From positions 1-64,000 of the forward strand of contig JAAYBR010000047.1 of assembly GCA_012730045.1 (NCBI GenBank): a DNA stretch of 64,000 nucleotides, given 5' to 3'. This document shows positions 18,172 through 25,944 of this stretch, one piece after another (position 1 is the first letter of the stretch; each line of letters begins with the position of its first letter). Source of the DNA: Candidatus Hydrogenedentota bacterium (GTDB taxonomy: Bacteria; Hydrogenedentota; Hydrogenedentia; Hydrogenedentales; CAITNO01). The notes under the pieces were generated by a model, which saw only the letters and a list, made by a program, of their open reading frames with translations, did no database searches and had not been told where the DNA came from. Both the position numbers and the translations under genes were made by a program.

Positions 18172-18972
18172 CTATACTTTGCCATCGCCGTCCAGCGAGA
18201 CGCCGCAGTGGGGGCACCGCTTTTTTTCAACGCGCCTGGATTTCTTCGCGTATTCCATGAAACCGGCGCTGACAATGCCGGTGGGGAGGGCAAACATGAG
18301 GATGCCCAGAATGGAGATCATGTAGCCGCAGAATTTTCCCGCCGTCGTCACGGGCTGCGCATCCGCAGAGGCGGAGGCGGTCAGCGTTCCAATGGCCCAC
18401 GAGAGGGAGGTCGGGACGTCCGGGAACTTTTCCGGCTGCACCGGGTTCTCGCAGTAGTAGATCGCGGAGCCGCTGATGAGGGTAAGCATGAGAAAGAGAA
18501 CCACGCAGAGGATCAACTCCTCCCGCTGTTCCAGCACCACGTTCCGTATGGCGTCCGCAGCCACGCGGTATCCCTTCAGCCGGACCAGGCGGGCAATCCG
18601 AATCAGCCTGACAAGGCGCAGGGTGCGCAGGTCCACGGAAACGAATGTGAAGAAGAACGGGGCAATCGCCAGAAGATCAATCAGGGCCAGCGGGGTAAAG
18701 AGGTATCGGAGACGGCCATGCCTTTCCTCATAACGGGGGTCGCACGTACAGGCCCAAGCCCTCACGGCGTACTCGATGACGAAGATGAGTACGCTGCCCC
18801 ATTCAAACCATTTGAGCAACGTCCCATAACGCGCTTCAAGACCGCCATTCGTTCCCAATACGGCGGCCGCAGCATTCAAGACAATCAGGGCTGTCATGAA
18901 AAGGCCGTAGAACCGCGCAACACGGCTTTTCTTGTCCAGACTCTCCAGTACGGTCCAGATATGCGTTTTCAT
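18172..18972 (-). CDS. voltage-gated-type ion channel, atypical filter
   Basis: A 266-residue six-helix VIC-superfamily channel subunit. S1 covers about residues 18-40, S2 52-72 and S3 91-112. The S4 voltage sensor has arginines at every third position (LRTLRLVRLIRIARLVRLKG). S5 follows (ILCVVLFLMLTLISGSAIYY), then a pore loop and S6 (MISILGILMFALPTGIVSAG). The tail has a single CPHC knuckle. The pore loop aligns without gaps to potassium channels, but the filter TxGYGD position reads ASASAD (TLTASASADAQP), so the K+ signature is missing while flanking residues (W, TLT, D, P) are kept. Ion selectivity therefore cannot be predicted. ATG 18972 follows GGAG by 6 nt. It lies 90 bp upstream of comM, same direction. 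Confidence 0.8.
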   Translation of the reverse strand: MKTHIWTVLESLDKKSRVARFYGLFMTALIVLNAAAAVLGTNGGLEARYGTLLKWFEWGSVLIFVIEYAVRAWACTCDPRYEERHGRLRYLFTPLALIDLLAIAPFFFTFVSVDLRTLRLVRLIRIARLVRLKGYRVAADAIRNVVLEQREELILCVVLFLMLTLISGSAIYYCENPVQPEKFPDVPTSLSWAIGTLTASASADAQPVTTAGKFCGYMISILGILMFALPTGIVSAGFMEYAKKSRRVEKKRCPHCGVSLDGDGKV

Positions 18973-19215
18973 GCTGCGCTCCGTCCCTGTGGCCTCTTAC
19001 GTTGACTGCGACTCCGGCCAGCACTATACACCTCCGTATGTGCGAAGGGACAAGTGCGCGCTTTCAAGCAGCGTCCCCGAACCCGAATCGCCGGATAAGG
19101 AATGACTGTTGATTAACGTGAGAGAAAACGCGCCTTGTGAATTCACGCCGAATGCCTCTTGGGCGGCGAAGATGTCCGTTCACCCATGGGATGCGGCAGG
19201 CTTGGGCCGTTCTGA

Positions 19216-19315
19216 CACGAGATTGCTTCACTTCGTTCGCAATGACGTGTGTTTTCGCGTCACTGCAATGACGTGTGTTTCCGCGTCATTGCGAACGAAG
19301 TGAAGCAATCTCGTG
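19216..19315. repeat. 31-bp perfect inverted repeat with tandem core
   Basis: 19216-19246 is the exact reverse complement of 19285-19315. The outer part reads CATTGCGAACGAAGTGAAGC, a motif common in intergenic repeats of many bacteria. The interior carries two 26-nt tandem units (19241-19266 and 19267-19292, 24 of 26 identical). The structure could fold into a long hairpin. It sits in the 568-bp gap between the divergent ion channel and glycosidase genes; no gene is supported in that gap. Confidence 0.85.
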
Positions 19316-19415
19316 CCCGCCGCCGCTTCGGCTCGCGCCCACCTTATCCGGCAATCAGGGCTCTAAATGCCTCGCTGCGTGGCGGATCAGGGGCATGCGT
19401 TCGGCCCGAGGAATG

Positions 19416-19431
19416 CCACGCTGGAGCGTGG
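19416..19431. repeat. short hairpin CCACGCT-GG-AGCGTGG
   Basis: Perfect 7-bp stem with a 2-base loop, about 110 nt upstream of the glycosidase start. There is no T-tract, so it is not a terminator. It is probably one copy of a dispersed intergenic repeat. Confidence 0.5.
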
Positions 19432-19540
19432 TGGTCCCAGGGTGCGTTTGCCCACATCCATCGCACGCTTCCTGCGGTTCGCTTGAACGGGGGCGGGGTG
19501 CGTAGAATGGGGGGCAGACACATGGTTGATGGAGGTTCTC

Positions 19541-22300
19541 ATGAGCGTGCTGCGTTGGGCTTCGGTCGTGGTGCTGGGATGGGGATGTTCCGTTTCGGCG
19601 GTGGCAGGGGAGGGGGGTGCCCCGGTGGCGCTGCCGGGGGCGGACCGCCCGTTTGCGGAGCGGTTTGCCTCGCCGCCGGCGGAGGAGCGGATTCTGCCGA
19701 TCCTGCACACGATGCCGGGGGAGGCGGAGGGGCAGGAGGCGTGGTTTGACCAGGCGGCGGCGCGGGGCTTCGGCGGGGTGGCCACGAATGTGAATTTCAA
19801 GGACTATCTGAAGAGTGAGGAGCATTGGGCGGCGTTCCGGCGGGGGCTGGAGGCGGCGCAGCGGCGGGGGATGTCGCTGTGGCTGTATGACGAGCGGGGG
19901 TATCCGTCGGGGCTGGCGGGCGGGCAGACGCTGGAGGGGCATCCGGAATGGGAGGCCCGGGGGCTGCTGATCGCGCAGGTGGAGACGGCGGGCGGGCCGG
20001 TGTCGCTGGACTGTCCGCCGGGCGCGCCGGTCCTCGTGGCGGCGTACCCGGTGGCGGGGGGCGCGCTGGAGCTGCCGGGGGCGGTGGACCTTTCCGCGCG
20101 GATTCAAGACGGGAAACTGTCGTGGGAGGCGCCCGCAGGGGCGTGGCGGGTGCTGGTGCTTACGGAGGACCGGCTGTACGAGGGCACGCACGCGGCGGTG
20201 AGCCTGGCGGACAAGCTGCCGTACATCAACCTGCTGATGCCGGAGCCGACGGCGCGCTTTCTGGAGGTGAACCACGACGCCTACGCGGCGCGGCTGGGCA
20301 AGGACCTCGGGAAATGGTTTGTCTCCACGTTCACCGACGAGCCGTCGCTCATGAGCATCTTCATGCGGAAACAGCCGTGGTCGGTGCTGCCGTGGTCGCC
20401 GAACCTGCCAGAGGCCTTTGAGAAGCGCAACGGCTACCCGGTCTCGTCCGTGCTGCCGCATCTGGTGTGGGGGGCGGGGCCGGCGGCGGAGAAGGCGCGG
20501 CACGATTTCTGGGGCACCGTGGGCGACCTCGTTTCGGAGCATTATTTCGGCCAGATACAGGACTGGTGCGACCGCCATGACGTGCTGTCCGGCGGGCACC
20601 TGCTGTGCGAGGAGTCCGTTCTGGCGCACCCGCCGCTCTACGGCGACTTCTTCCAGTGCCTGCGGCGCCTGGACGCGCCGAGCATGGACTGCCTGACAAG
20701 CGTCCCGTCCGAGGTGCCGTGGCAGGTGGCGCGGCTGGTGTCCAGCGCGGCGGACCTGGAGGGGCGCGCGGTCACGATGAGCGAGGCGTCGGACCACAGC
20801 CAGCGCTGGCGCGCCGCGGGAGACACGCGGCCCGTCTATGCCGTGACGGAGGACGAAATCCGCGGCTCGCTGAACCGGCAGATGGTCGCGGGGATCACGA
20901 CCTTCACGAGCTATTACCGGTTCAAGGATTTCCCGGACGACGCGCTGGTCCGGCTGAACGAGTGGACGGGCCGCTGCTGCATGGCGCTCAAGGGCGGGCG
21001 GCAGGTGACGGACCTTGCGGTGGCCTACCCCGCGGACACGCTGAAGGCCCATTTTACGCCGTCGCGCGAGTGGACCCGCGACCTGCCCGCCGGGGTCCAG
21101 CGCATCCAAAAGGTGTACAACGAGGCGTCGCGCGCGCTGTTCGCCGCCGGGCGCGATTTCACCTATGTGGACGGCCGCGCGCTGGCGGAGGCCCGCGTGC
21201 GGCGCGGGGCGCTGCGCGTGAACGGGCTGGCGTGGCGCGTGGTGGTGCTGCCCGCCGTGGACACCCTGCCGCTGAAGGCGTGGGAGAACCTGCACGCCCT
21301 CTGGCGCGCCGGGGGCGGTGTGGTGGCGTTGGGCGCGCTGCCCGTGAACAGCGACAAGGGGTTCCCCTGCGAACGGACGGGAGAGATCCGGGACGCACTG
21401 TTCGGCAACGGCGTGTCCGGGGAAGTGCGCACGAACGGCCAGGGCGGGTTCGCGCTGCATCTAGCGGCGGGGCAGGAGGGGCTGCTGGTGCGCGCGCTCG
21501 ACGGCGTGCTGGCGCCGGACCTTTCCATGCCTGCGGGCGCGCCCCTGCGGATGACTCACCGGCGGATAGACGGCCAGGAGGTGTACTTCCTCATCAACGA
21601 CGGGCCGGAGGCGTGGGCGGGAGTCGTGTCCCTGTGCGCCGAGGGGGACGGGATGCGCTGGGACCCCGCCACCGGCCAGAGCGCGGAAGAGCCCGACGCG
21701 CGGGACATTTCCCTGAGCCTTGGCCCCTATGGCGGCATGCTCTTCACCTTTTCCCGCGCCGAAAAACCCGAATGGCGGGAACCGCGGGACGGGGGGCTGC
21801 CGGGCATGACCGTGGCGGCGCTGCCCCCCACGGAGCCCGTGGCGCTGGGCGGGGAACATGTCCGGGGCGACATTCACCGCCTCGCCGACGGGGGCCCGTG
21901 GACCGTGATGGCGGACGTGACGAAGTCCGGCGTGGACGTGTTTCAGTTCCTGTGCTTCTCCTGGCAGGCCGATGTCGATCTTTCAGGAGCCGCATGCCTG
22001 GTGTTTGACGCCGAGGTGCCCGCCGCCCAGACCTGTGCCACAACGATGCTGGTGGTGGTCCGCGACGCGCGCGGCGTGGAGGCGCTGGCTGACACGGGCG
22101 TCCCCCTCGGCGGGGCGGGCCGTACGCGGGTCTATGCGCCCCTGAGCGCCTTCCAGCGGGCGGGCTGGAGCGGCGGTCCTGCGGGGCCGGTGGATTTCGC
22201 GCAGCTCCGTGACATCCGCATCGGCTGGGGCGGCTATTTCGGCACCCAGGGGGAGCGCGTGGTTTTCACGGTTTCAGCGCCCAAGTCGGGGAAGTTCTAA
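19541..22300 (+). CDS. secreted GH106-like glycoside hydrolase
   Basis: A 919-residue exported protein: signal peptide MSVLRWASVVVLGWGCSVSA with cleavage near AVAG. The catalytic part shows the hallmark of alpha-L-rhamnosidase-like GH106 proteins, LWLYDERGYPSGLAGG near residue 110, then FVSTFTDEPS near 260, GHLLCEES near 350 and SEASDHSQRW near 410. The C-terminal third is beta-rich. GH106 enzymes remove terminal rhamnose, but many GH106-like proteins in this lineage are uncharacterised, so the substrate is uncertain. I chose the ATG at 19541 because GGAGG precedes it by 5 nt; an in-frame ATG lies 15 nt upstream. It faces a GH89 gene across the DUF559 cassette. Confidence 0.8.
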   Translation: MSVLRWASVVVLGWGCSVSAVAGEGGAPVALPGADRPFAERFASPPAEERILPILHTMPGEAEGQEAWFDQAAARGFGGVATNVNFKDYLKSEEHWAAFRRGLEAAQRRGMSLWLYDERGYPSGLAGGQTLEGHPEWEARGLLIAQVETAGGPVSLDCPPGAPVLVAAYPVAGGALELPGAVDLSARIQDGKLSWEAPAGAWRVLVLTEDRLYEGTHAAVSLADKLPYINLLMPEPTARFLEVNHDAYAARLGKDLGKWFVSTFTDEPSLMSIFMRKQPWSVLPWSPNLPEAFEKRNGYPVSSVLPHLVWGAGPAAEKARHDFWGTVGDLVSEHYFGQIQDWCDRHDVLSGGHLLCEESVLAHPPLYGDFFQCLRRLDAPSMDCLTSVPSEVPWQVARLVSSAADLEGRAVTMSEASDHSQRWRAAGDTRPVYAVTEDEIRGSLNRQMVAGITTFTSYYRFKDFPDDALVRLNEWTGRCCMALKGGRQVTDLAVAYPADTLKAHFTPSREWTRDLPAGVQRIQKVYNEASRALFAAGRDFTYVDGRALAEARVRRGALRVNGLAWRVVVLPAVDTLPLKAWENLHALWRAGGGVVALGALPVNSDKGFPCERTGEIRDALFGNGVSGEVRTNGQGGFALHLAAGQEGLLVRALDGVLAPDLSMPAGAPLRMTHRRIDGQEVYFLINDGPEAWAGVVSLCAEGDGMRWDPATGQSAEEPDARDISLSLGPYGGMLFTFSRAEKPEWREPRDGGLPGMTVAALPPTEPVALGGEHVRGDIHRLADGGPWTVMADVTKSGVDVFQFLCFSWQADVDLSGAACLVFDAEVPAAQTCATTMLVVVRDARGVEALADTGVPLGGAGRTRVYAPLSAFQRAGWSGGPAGPVDFAQLRDIRIGWGGYFGTQGERVVFTVSAPKSGKF

Positions 22301-22320
22301 AAGGGATGAGGGGGCGCCTG

Positions 22321-22375
22321 TCTTGGTCCCCCCTAGAGGGGGGTGGTTCGCGGGAGCGAACCGGGGGATGTTCTT
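22321..22375 (+). repeat. 55-bp terminal inverted repeat, left
   Basis: Matches the reverse complement of 22866-22920 at 53 of 55 positions. It contains two internal hairpins, CCCCCC-TAGA-GGGGGG and GGTTCGC-GGGA-GCGAACC. It begins 20 nt after the glycosidase stop, and its last base is the last base of the DUF559 stop codon. Confidence 0.9.
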
Positions 22376-22749
22376 CACTCCGGATTTTCCAACGCGATGG
22401 CAATCGCGGCGACCACCCGAGCGGCATCTTGCCGTACCTCTGTCTCGGTGAAACGGATCACTCTGATGCCAAGGGCTTCCAGACGCTCTTGGCGTTCCAC
22501 GTCCCGTGCTCCGACATCAGGGTGTCGGTGTGTGCTTCCATCCACCTCCACCGCCAGCATTTTCTCCGGACAGAAGAAATCCAGGATGTAGTCCATGACA
22601 GGCACCTGTCGGTGGAACTCGACGCCGAGAACTTTCTTCTTTAGGGCCTGCCAGAGCAGTACCTCGCCCAGAGTTCCATGCTTTCGCAGTTCCCGCGCGA
22701 GGGCATTCAAATGCGGTTGGTAGGGAAGATTTTTTCGTGGTCCGGCCAT
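22375..22749 (-). CDS. DUF559 (Vsr-like) endonuclease-fold protein
   Basis: A 124-residue protein of the DUF559 family, related in fold to very-short-patch-repair endonucleases. The core is visible: TLGEVLLWQALKKK, then GVEFHRQVPVMDYILDFFCP with the putative catalytic Asp, then LAVEVDGSTH with the E-V-D-G-x-x-H catalytic signature, and IRVIRFTETEV near the end. A GGAAG precedes ATG 22749; an upstream ATG at 22842 would add a non-conserved leader. The gene fills the space between two 55-bp inverted repeats. Members of this family are often found as multiple copies in a genome, with unknown role; a nuclease acting on the repeat itself is conceivable. Confidence 0.85.
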   Translation of the reverse strand: MAGPRKNLPYQPHLNALARELRKHGTLGEVLLWQALKKKVLGVEFHRQVPVMDYILDFFCPEKMLAVEVDGSTHRHPDVGARDVERQERLEALGIRVIRFTETEVRQDAARVVAAIAIALENPE

Positions 22750-22865
22750 GTGTGTGTCTTCCGGTATATAGCGCGCGCGAAGAGAGCGGAATTTCGGTGC
22801 CTTCTGCAAGCTATCACATCTAGAGGTGCTTTCCAAGAACACGACATGGGTCTATGCCAAACCCC

Positions 22866-22920
22866 AAGAACATCCCCCGGTTCGCTACCGCGAACCACCC
22901 CCCTCAAGGGGGGACCAAGA
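22866..22920 (-). repeat. 55-bp terminal inverted repeat, right
   Basis: Inverted partner of 22321-22375 (two mismatches). Its outer 36 nt are translated as the C-terminus of the GH89 gene. Confidence 0.9.
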
Positions 22921-25098
22921 TACCTCCGCGTGGTACTTTTCCCACAGTTCGAGGGAGACCGTCACGGGATCGCCCGAAGGCGTTGATGCGTGCGGGTCTG
23001 TCCTTCGGGTCCAGGCGTCCTCCCATAGCTGCATCTGCCTGGTGAAAGCCTCCCCGTCGAAGTCCTTTCCGTTCGCCAGCGATTCCTCCAATCGCGCGAG
23101 GAACTGCTCCCAGCGGGGCCGGTAGAAGTCCCTGACGAGTCCGGCCCACTGTTTCTGGGCGTAGTCGTGCAGCACGCCCTCGGGCGGCCCCCAGAGGGTG
23201 ATCTGCGTGCGGGCGTTCCACTCCAGCAGCGCGCGTTCTTTGTCGTCCGCGCCCCAGCGCTTCGCGTCCTCCAGCCAGCGTCCCAGCAGAAACTCGCCGC
23301 GCGTGGCGAGGAGCCGGTCGAGGTCGTCGAGGAGTTCCAGATAGGCGTTGGCCTCCTTGCGGAAGAGATCGGCGTCCCTGGCGGCGTGGGCCTTCATGGC
23401 GCGGGCGAGGCGGATTCCGGCGAGGTCGGAGAGGACCTGCCGTGTGACGAGGACCAGGTCGTACCGGTAGGCGTCCACGTCCTTGAGTTCCGGGGCGCAG
23501 GCGGCGAGGTCGCCCCAGGCCGCGGCGAGCGCCGGGAGGTCGTAGGCCGTGGGGCCGCCGCCCCAGAGTTCCTTGGGGTCCAGTGCCGGCCGCATGCAGA
23601 CAACCGACCTGCCCCGGCCTGACTGCCGGTACACGGTGTTCAGGAATCCCGTCCAGGCGGCTTCGGCCTTCGGCAGGGACTTGCCGTAGCGCTGGCGGGC
23701 ATGACCCGTGACCCACTCATTGAGGTCCGGGGACACGGGGTCCCAGAACAGGTCGCTGAGGAGGTCGTTCACCACGGGGTTGTAGCCCAGCCCCTCCATG
23801 ATGATGCCCGCGCCGCGCAGGCTGCCGCGCGCCGGGTCGTTGAGGGCCGCCGGAAGGTCCGCAGCGATGCGGGGCAGGCCGCCGTGCATGCCCACCACGT
23901 CGCCGAAGTCCTGGATGACGCACCAGATCCACGGCTTGCCGTGGAAGGACTCGGTGACCTTCCAGGCGGGCCGCTCCTCGCACCAGAGGTCCAGCACCGT
24001 CATGCGGTCGTCCGGCACCGACGTGAGGAGCGCCCTCGTCTGCGGCGCCTTCCAGTAGGCGGCGTTGTTCACGAAGAGCCAGCCCTGCATGATCCAGACC
24101 GCCTCCGGGTCGCCCGCGCGCATGGCCTCAAACACGGCCTTGCCCATGGCGTCGAGGAAGGCGGGGTCGTCGCTCGGCGGCGACATCTCGATGAACGTGT
24201 CCGCGGCGTAGAGGTGGTCCGTGCCGAACTGCCGGGTCTGCTCCTCCACAAAGGCCTTGCCCAGGGTGACGAAGAGCGGGTCCTGCGGGTCCACGAAGAG
24301 CGTGCCGGGGAACCCGCACCAGCTCGGGAGCTGCTGGAACTTCGCGTCCGGGAACTTGCCCTTGAGCGCGGCGGGGACATGGCCGGTGAACCCCTGAAGG
24401 ACGGGTTTCATGCCCAGCTCCCGCTCGCGCGCCACAATGCGGCGCTGGAGCTCCGCGTGGCGGGCGGTCCAGTCCTTCGGGAGCGGCCCGCCCCATCCGT
24501 CCATGCAGCCCATCCAGCCGAAAGGCAGATAGCCCGGACCGACAAAGAAGGCGTCCATGTCCGCCTGCGTGAGGCCGAAAGACTTTCCGGCTTCCGCCCA
24601 GACAGACTCCTGCCCCGTGACGGCGAGGGGCATGTTGACGCCGTTCATCGCCATCCAGTCAATGATGCGCTCCCACTCCGCCCAGTCCCACCAGGCCAGG
24701 GAATAGCTGAAACAGCAGTAATTGAAACAGTAGCGCCAGTCGAGGGGGGTGGACTGGCGCACCTTGGGCGAAACGGCGGGGAGAGGGTCCGGGAGCGCGG
24801 TCTGTGTGCCGCGCCACGACACATTCGCGTTGCAGTGGTGCTTCAGATACCAGTTCAGGGCGGACGCGACGGCCACCCCCGACGAGCCGCGCAGGGTGAC
24901 TGTGCCCCCCGCAGACTCGATCTCAAAGACATCACGGCCCGCCTCCTGCGGGATTTCCTCCACCGTGAAGAGGGCGGCCTTCTCCGGCAGCACCCGTGCG
25001 ATCAGGCCGCGCCCCGCGGACAGGGTGTCGGCCAGCGCGGGCAGGGCGGCGGACAGAACCAGGGCGGCCAACAGAGCGGGGACGAGTCTGCGCTTCAT
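22885..25098 (-). CDS. secreted alpha-N-acetylglucosaminidase, GH89
   Basis: A 737-residue exported GH89 enzyme (NAGLU family), which removes terminal alpha-linked N-acetylglucosamine, for example from heparan-type chains. The signal peptide MKRRLVPALLAALVLSAALP ends near ALA. The family's N-terminal helper domain is followed by the very conserved stretch FSYSLAWWDWAEWERIIDWM with GVNMPLAVTGQESVW, then FGWMGCMDGWGGPLP, GFTGHVPAALK, WIMQGWLF, DLWCEERPAW and GYNPVVNDLLSDLFW. The C-terminal helical domain is present. The last dozen residues are encoded by the inverted repeat of the DUF559 cassette, so the natural C-terminus was probably HAEV or slightly longer. It is the last gene of a four-gene minus-strand cluster. 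Confidence 0.92.
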   Translation of the reverse strand: MKRRLVPALLAALVLSAALPALADTLSAGRGLIARVLPEKAALFTVEEIPQEAGRDVFEIESAGGTVTLRGSSGVAVASALNWYLKHHCNANVSWRGTQTALPDPLPAVSPKVRQSTPLDWRYCFNYCCFSYSLAWWDWAEWERIIDWMAMNGVNMPLAVTGQESVWAEAGKSFGLTQADMDAFFVGPGYLPFGWMGCMDGWGGPLPKDWTARHAELQRRIVARERELGMKPVLQGFTGHVPAALKGKFPDAKFQQLPSWCGFPGTLFVDPQDPLFVTLGKAFVEEQTRQFGTDHLYAADTFIEMSPPSDDPAFLDAMGKAVFEAMRAGDPEAVWIMQGWLFVNNAAYWKAPQTRALLTSVPDDRMTVLDLWCEERPAWKVTESFHGKPWIWCVIQDFGDVVGMHGGLPRIAADLPAALNDPARGSLRGAGIIMEGLGYNPVVNDLLSDLFWDPVSPDLNEWVTGHARQRYGKSLPKAEAAWTGFLNTVYRQSGRGRSVVCMRPALDPKELWGGGPTAYDLPALAAAWGDLAACAPELKDVDAYRYDLVLVTRQVLSDLAGIRLARAMKAHAARDADLFRKEANAYLELLDDLDRLLATRGEFLLGRWLEDAKRWGADDKERALLEWNARTQITLWGPPEGVLHDYAQKQWAGLVRDFYRPRWEQFLARLEESLANGKDFDGEAFTRQMQLWEDAWTRRTDPHASTPSGDPVTVSLELWEKYHAEVSWSPLEGGGSR

Positions 25099-25108
25099 GG
25101 CGGGCCTC

Positions 25109-25915
25109 TCAGGGCGTTGCGGGCACAGGGTCGCGCCACGCCAGCGCGGCGCGGCAGGGGAAATGGTCGGAGGCGGTGCGGGTGGTGCCGGTCACATGGA
25201 CTACGGACTCCACGGTCTGGAAATGTGGGGATGCGAGGATGAAATCAATCCGGCGCGCCTTTTTCGCGCCCGGGAGCGACCCCTCGTCCTTCGGCCCTGT
25301 GAAGGTGTCGGCGAGTTTCTCCCGGAGCCGAGCCACGGCGGGGCCGTCCGGCCCTTCATTGAGGTCGCCGAGCAGGAGGGTGGGGGTGTCCGGACGGAAA
25401 AGCGGCAGGACGTCCTCCACCTGCGCGGCGCGCTCCTTCGGACTCAGGCCCAGATGCGTGTTGTGGATGTCCACCTCGCGGTCCTGCCAGCGGACCGTCA
25501 CGGTGAGGCATCCCCGCGGTTCCGCGACGCCTTCCGGGTTGGCGAGGGGGGTGTTCTTCTGCGCGAGGAGCGGCAGTCGGGTCAGCGTGAGCACGCCGTA
25601 GTCGCCGCCGGAGAATTGGTAGTTGACGCCGTAGGCGGACGTCATTTTCAGCTTCTCCGCGAAGAGCGAGGGCATGTCCAGCTTTTCCGTGCGCGGCTGA
25701 TTGCGGTCCACCTCCTGGAGGCAGACCACGTCCGCGTCCAGCTCCCGGAGGATTCCCGCGATCCGGTCCAGGTCCAGCCGGCCGTCCGTGCCCTCGGCGT
25801 GGTGGATGTTGTAGGTCGCCACCCGGAGACGGGGTCCGTCCTCCGCGGCACGGCACAGGCGGGGAAGCCCCAGGGACAGGGCGCTGACTCCGGCAAGAAA
25901 CGCGCGACGGTTCAT
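25109..25915 (-). CDS. Tat-exported endonuclease/exonuclease/phosphatase family hydrolase
   Basis: A 268-residue EEP-superfamily hydrolase. The signal MNRRAFLAGVSALSLG is of twin-arginine type, with cleavage near CRA. The metal- and substrate-binding residues are visible: ATYNIHHAEG (Asn), CLQEVD (Glu), IHNTHLG, LLLGDLNEG (Asp/Asn), RRIDFILAS and TASDHFP (catalytic His). Such enzymes cleave phosphodiester bonds in nucleic acids, sphingolipids or inositol phosphates; the substrate is open. Start ATG 25915 follows AAGGAG by 8 nt. It lies 10 nt upstream of the GH89 gene and 29 nt downstream of the regulator gene. Confidence 0.87.
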   Translation of the reverse strand: MNRRAFLAGVSALSLGLPRLCRAAEDGPRLRVATYNIHHAEGTDGRLDLDRIAGILRELDADVVCLQEVDRNQPRTEKLDMPSLFAEKLKMTSAYGVNYQFSGGDYGVLTLTRLPLLAQKNTPLANPEGVAEPRGCLTVTVRWQDREVDIHNTHLGLSPKERAAQVEDVLPLFRPDTPTLLLGDLNEGPDGPAVARLREKLADTFTGPKDEGSLPGAKKARRIDFILASPHFQTVESVVHVTGTTRTASDHFPCRAALAWRDPVPATP

Positions 25916-25944
25916 GCGGAACACTCCTTCATCGGTTGGCGTCT

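Larger units (their letters stand above)
22321..22920. mobile_element. 600-bp DUF559 cassette with inverted repeats
   Basis: Two 55-bp inverted repeats, each a double hairpin, enclose a single DUF559 nuclease-like gene and nothing else. The right repeat supplies the last 12 codons (VSWSPLEGGGSR) of the neighbouring GH89 gene, so the cassette or its repeat arrived after that gene existed. I see no target-site duplication and no transposase. Mobility is inferred from architecture only. Confidence 0.6.

Noticed and set aside
19216-19315. Intrinsic terminator
   Set aside because: The stem is long enough, but no T-tract follows on either strand.
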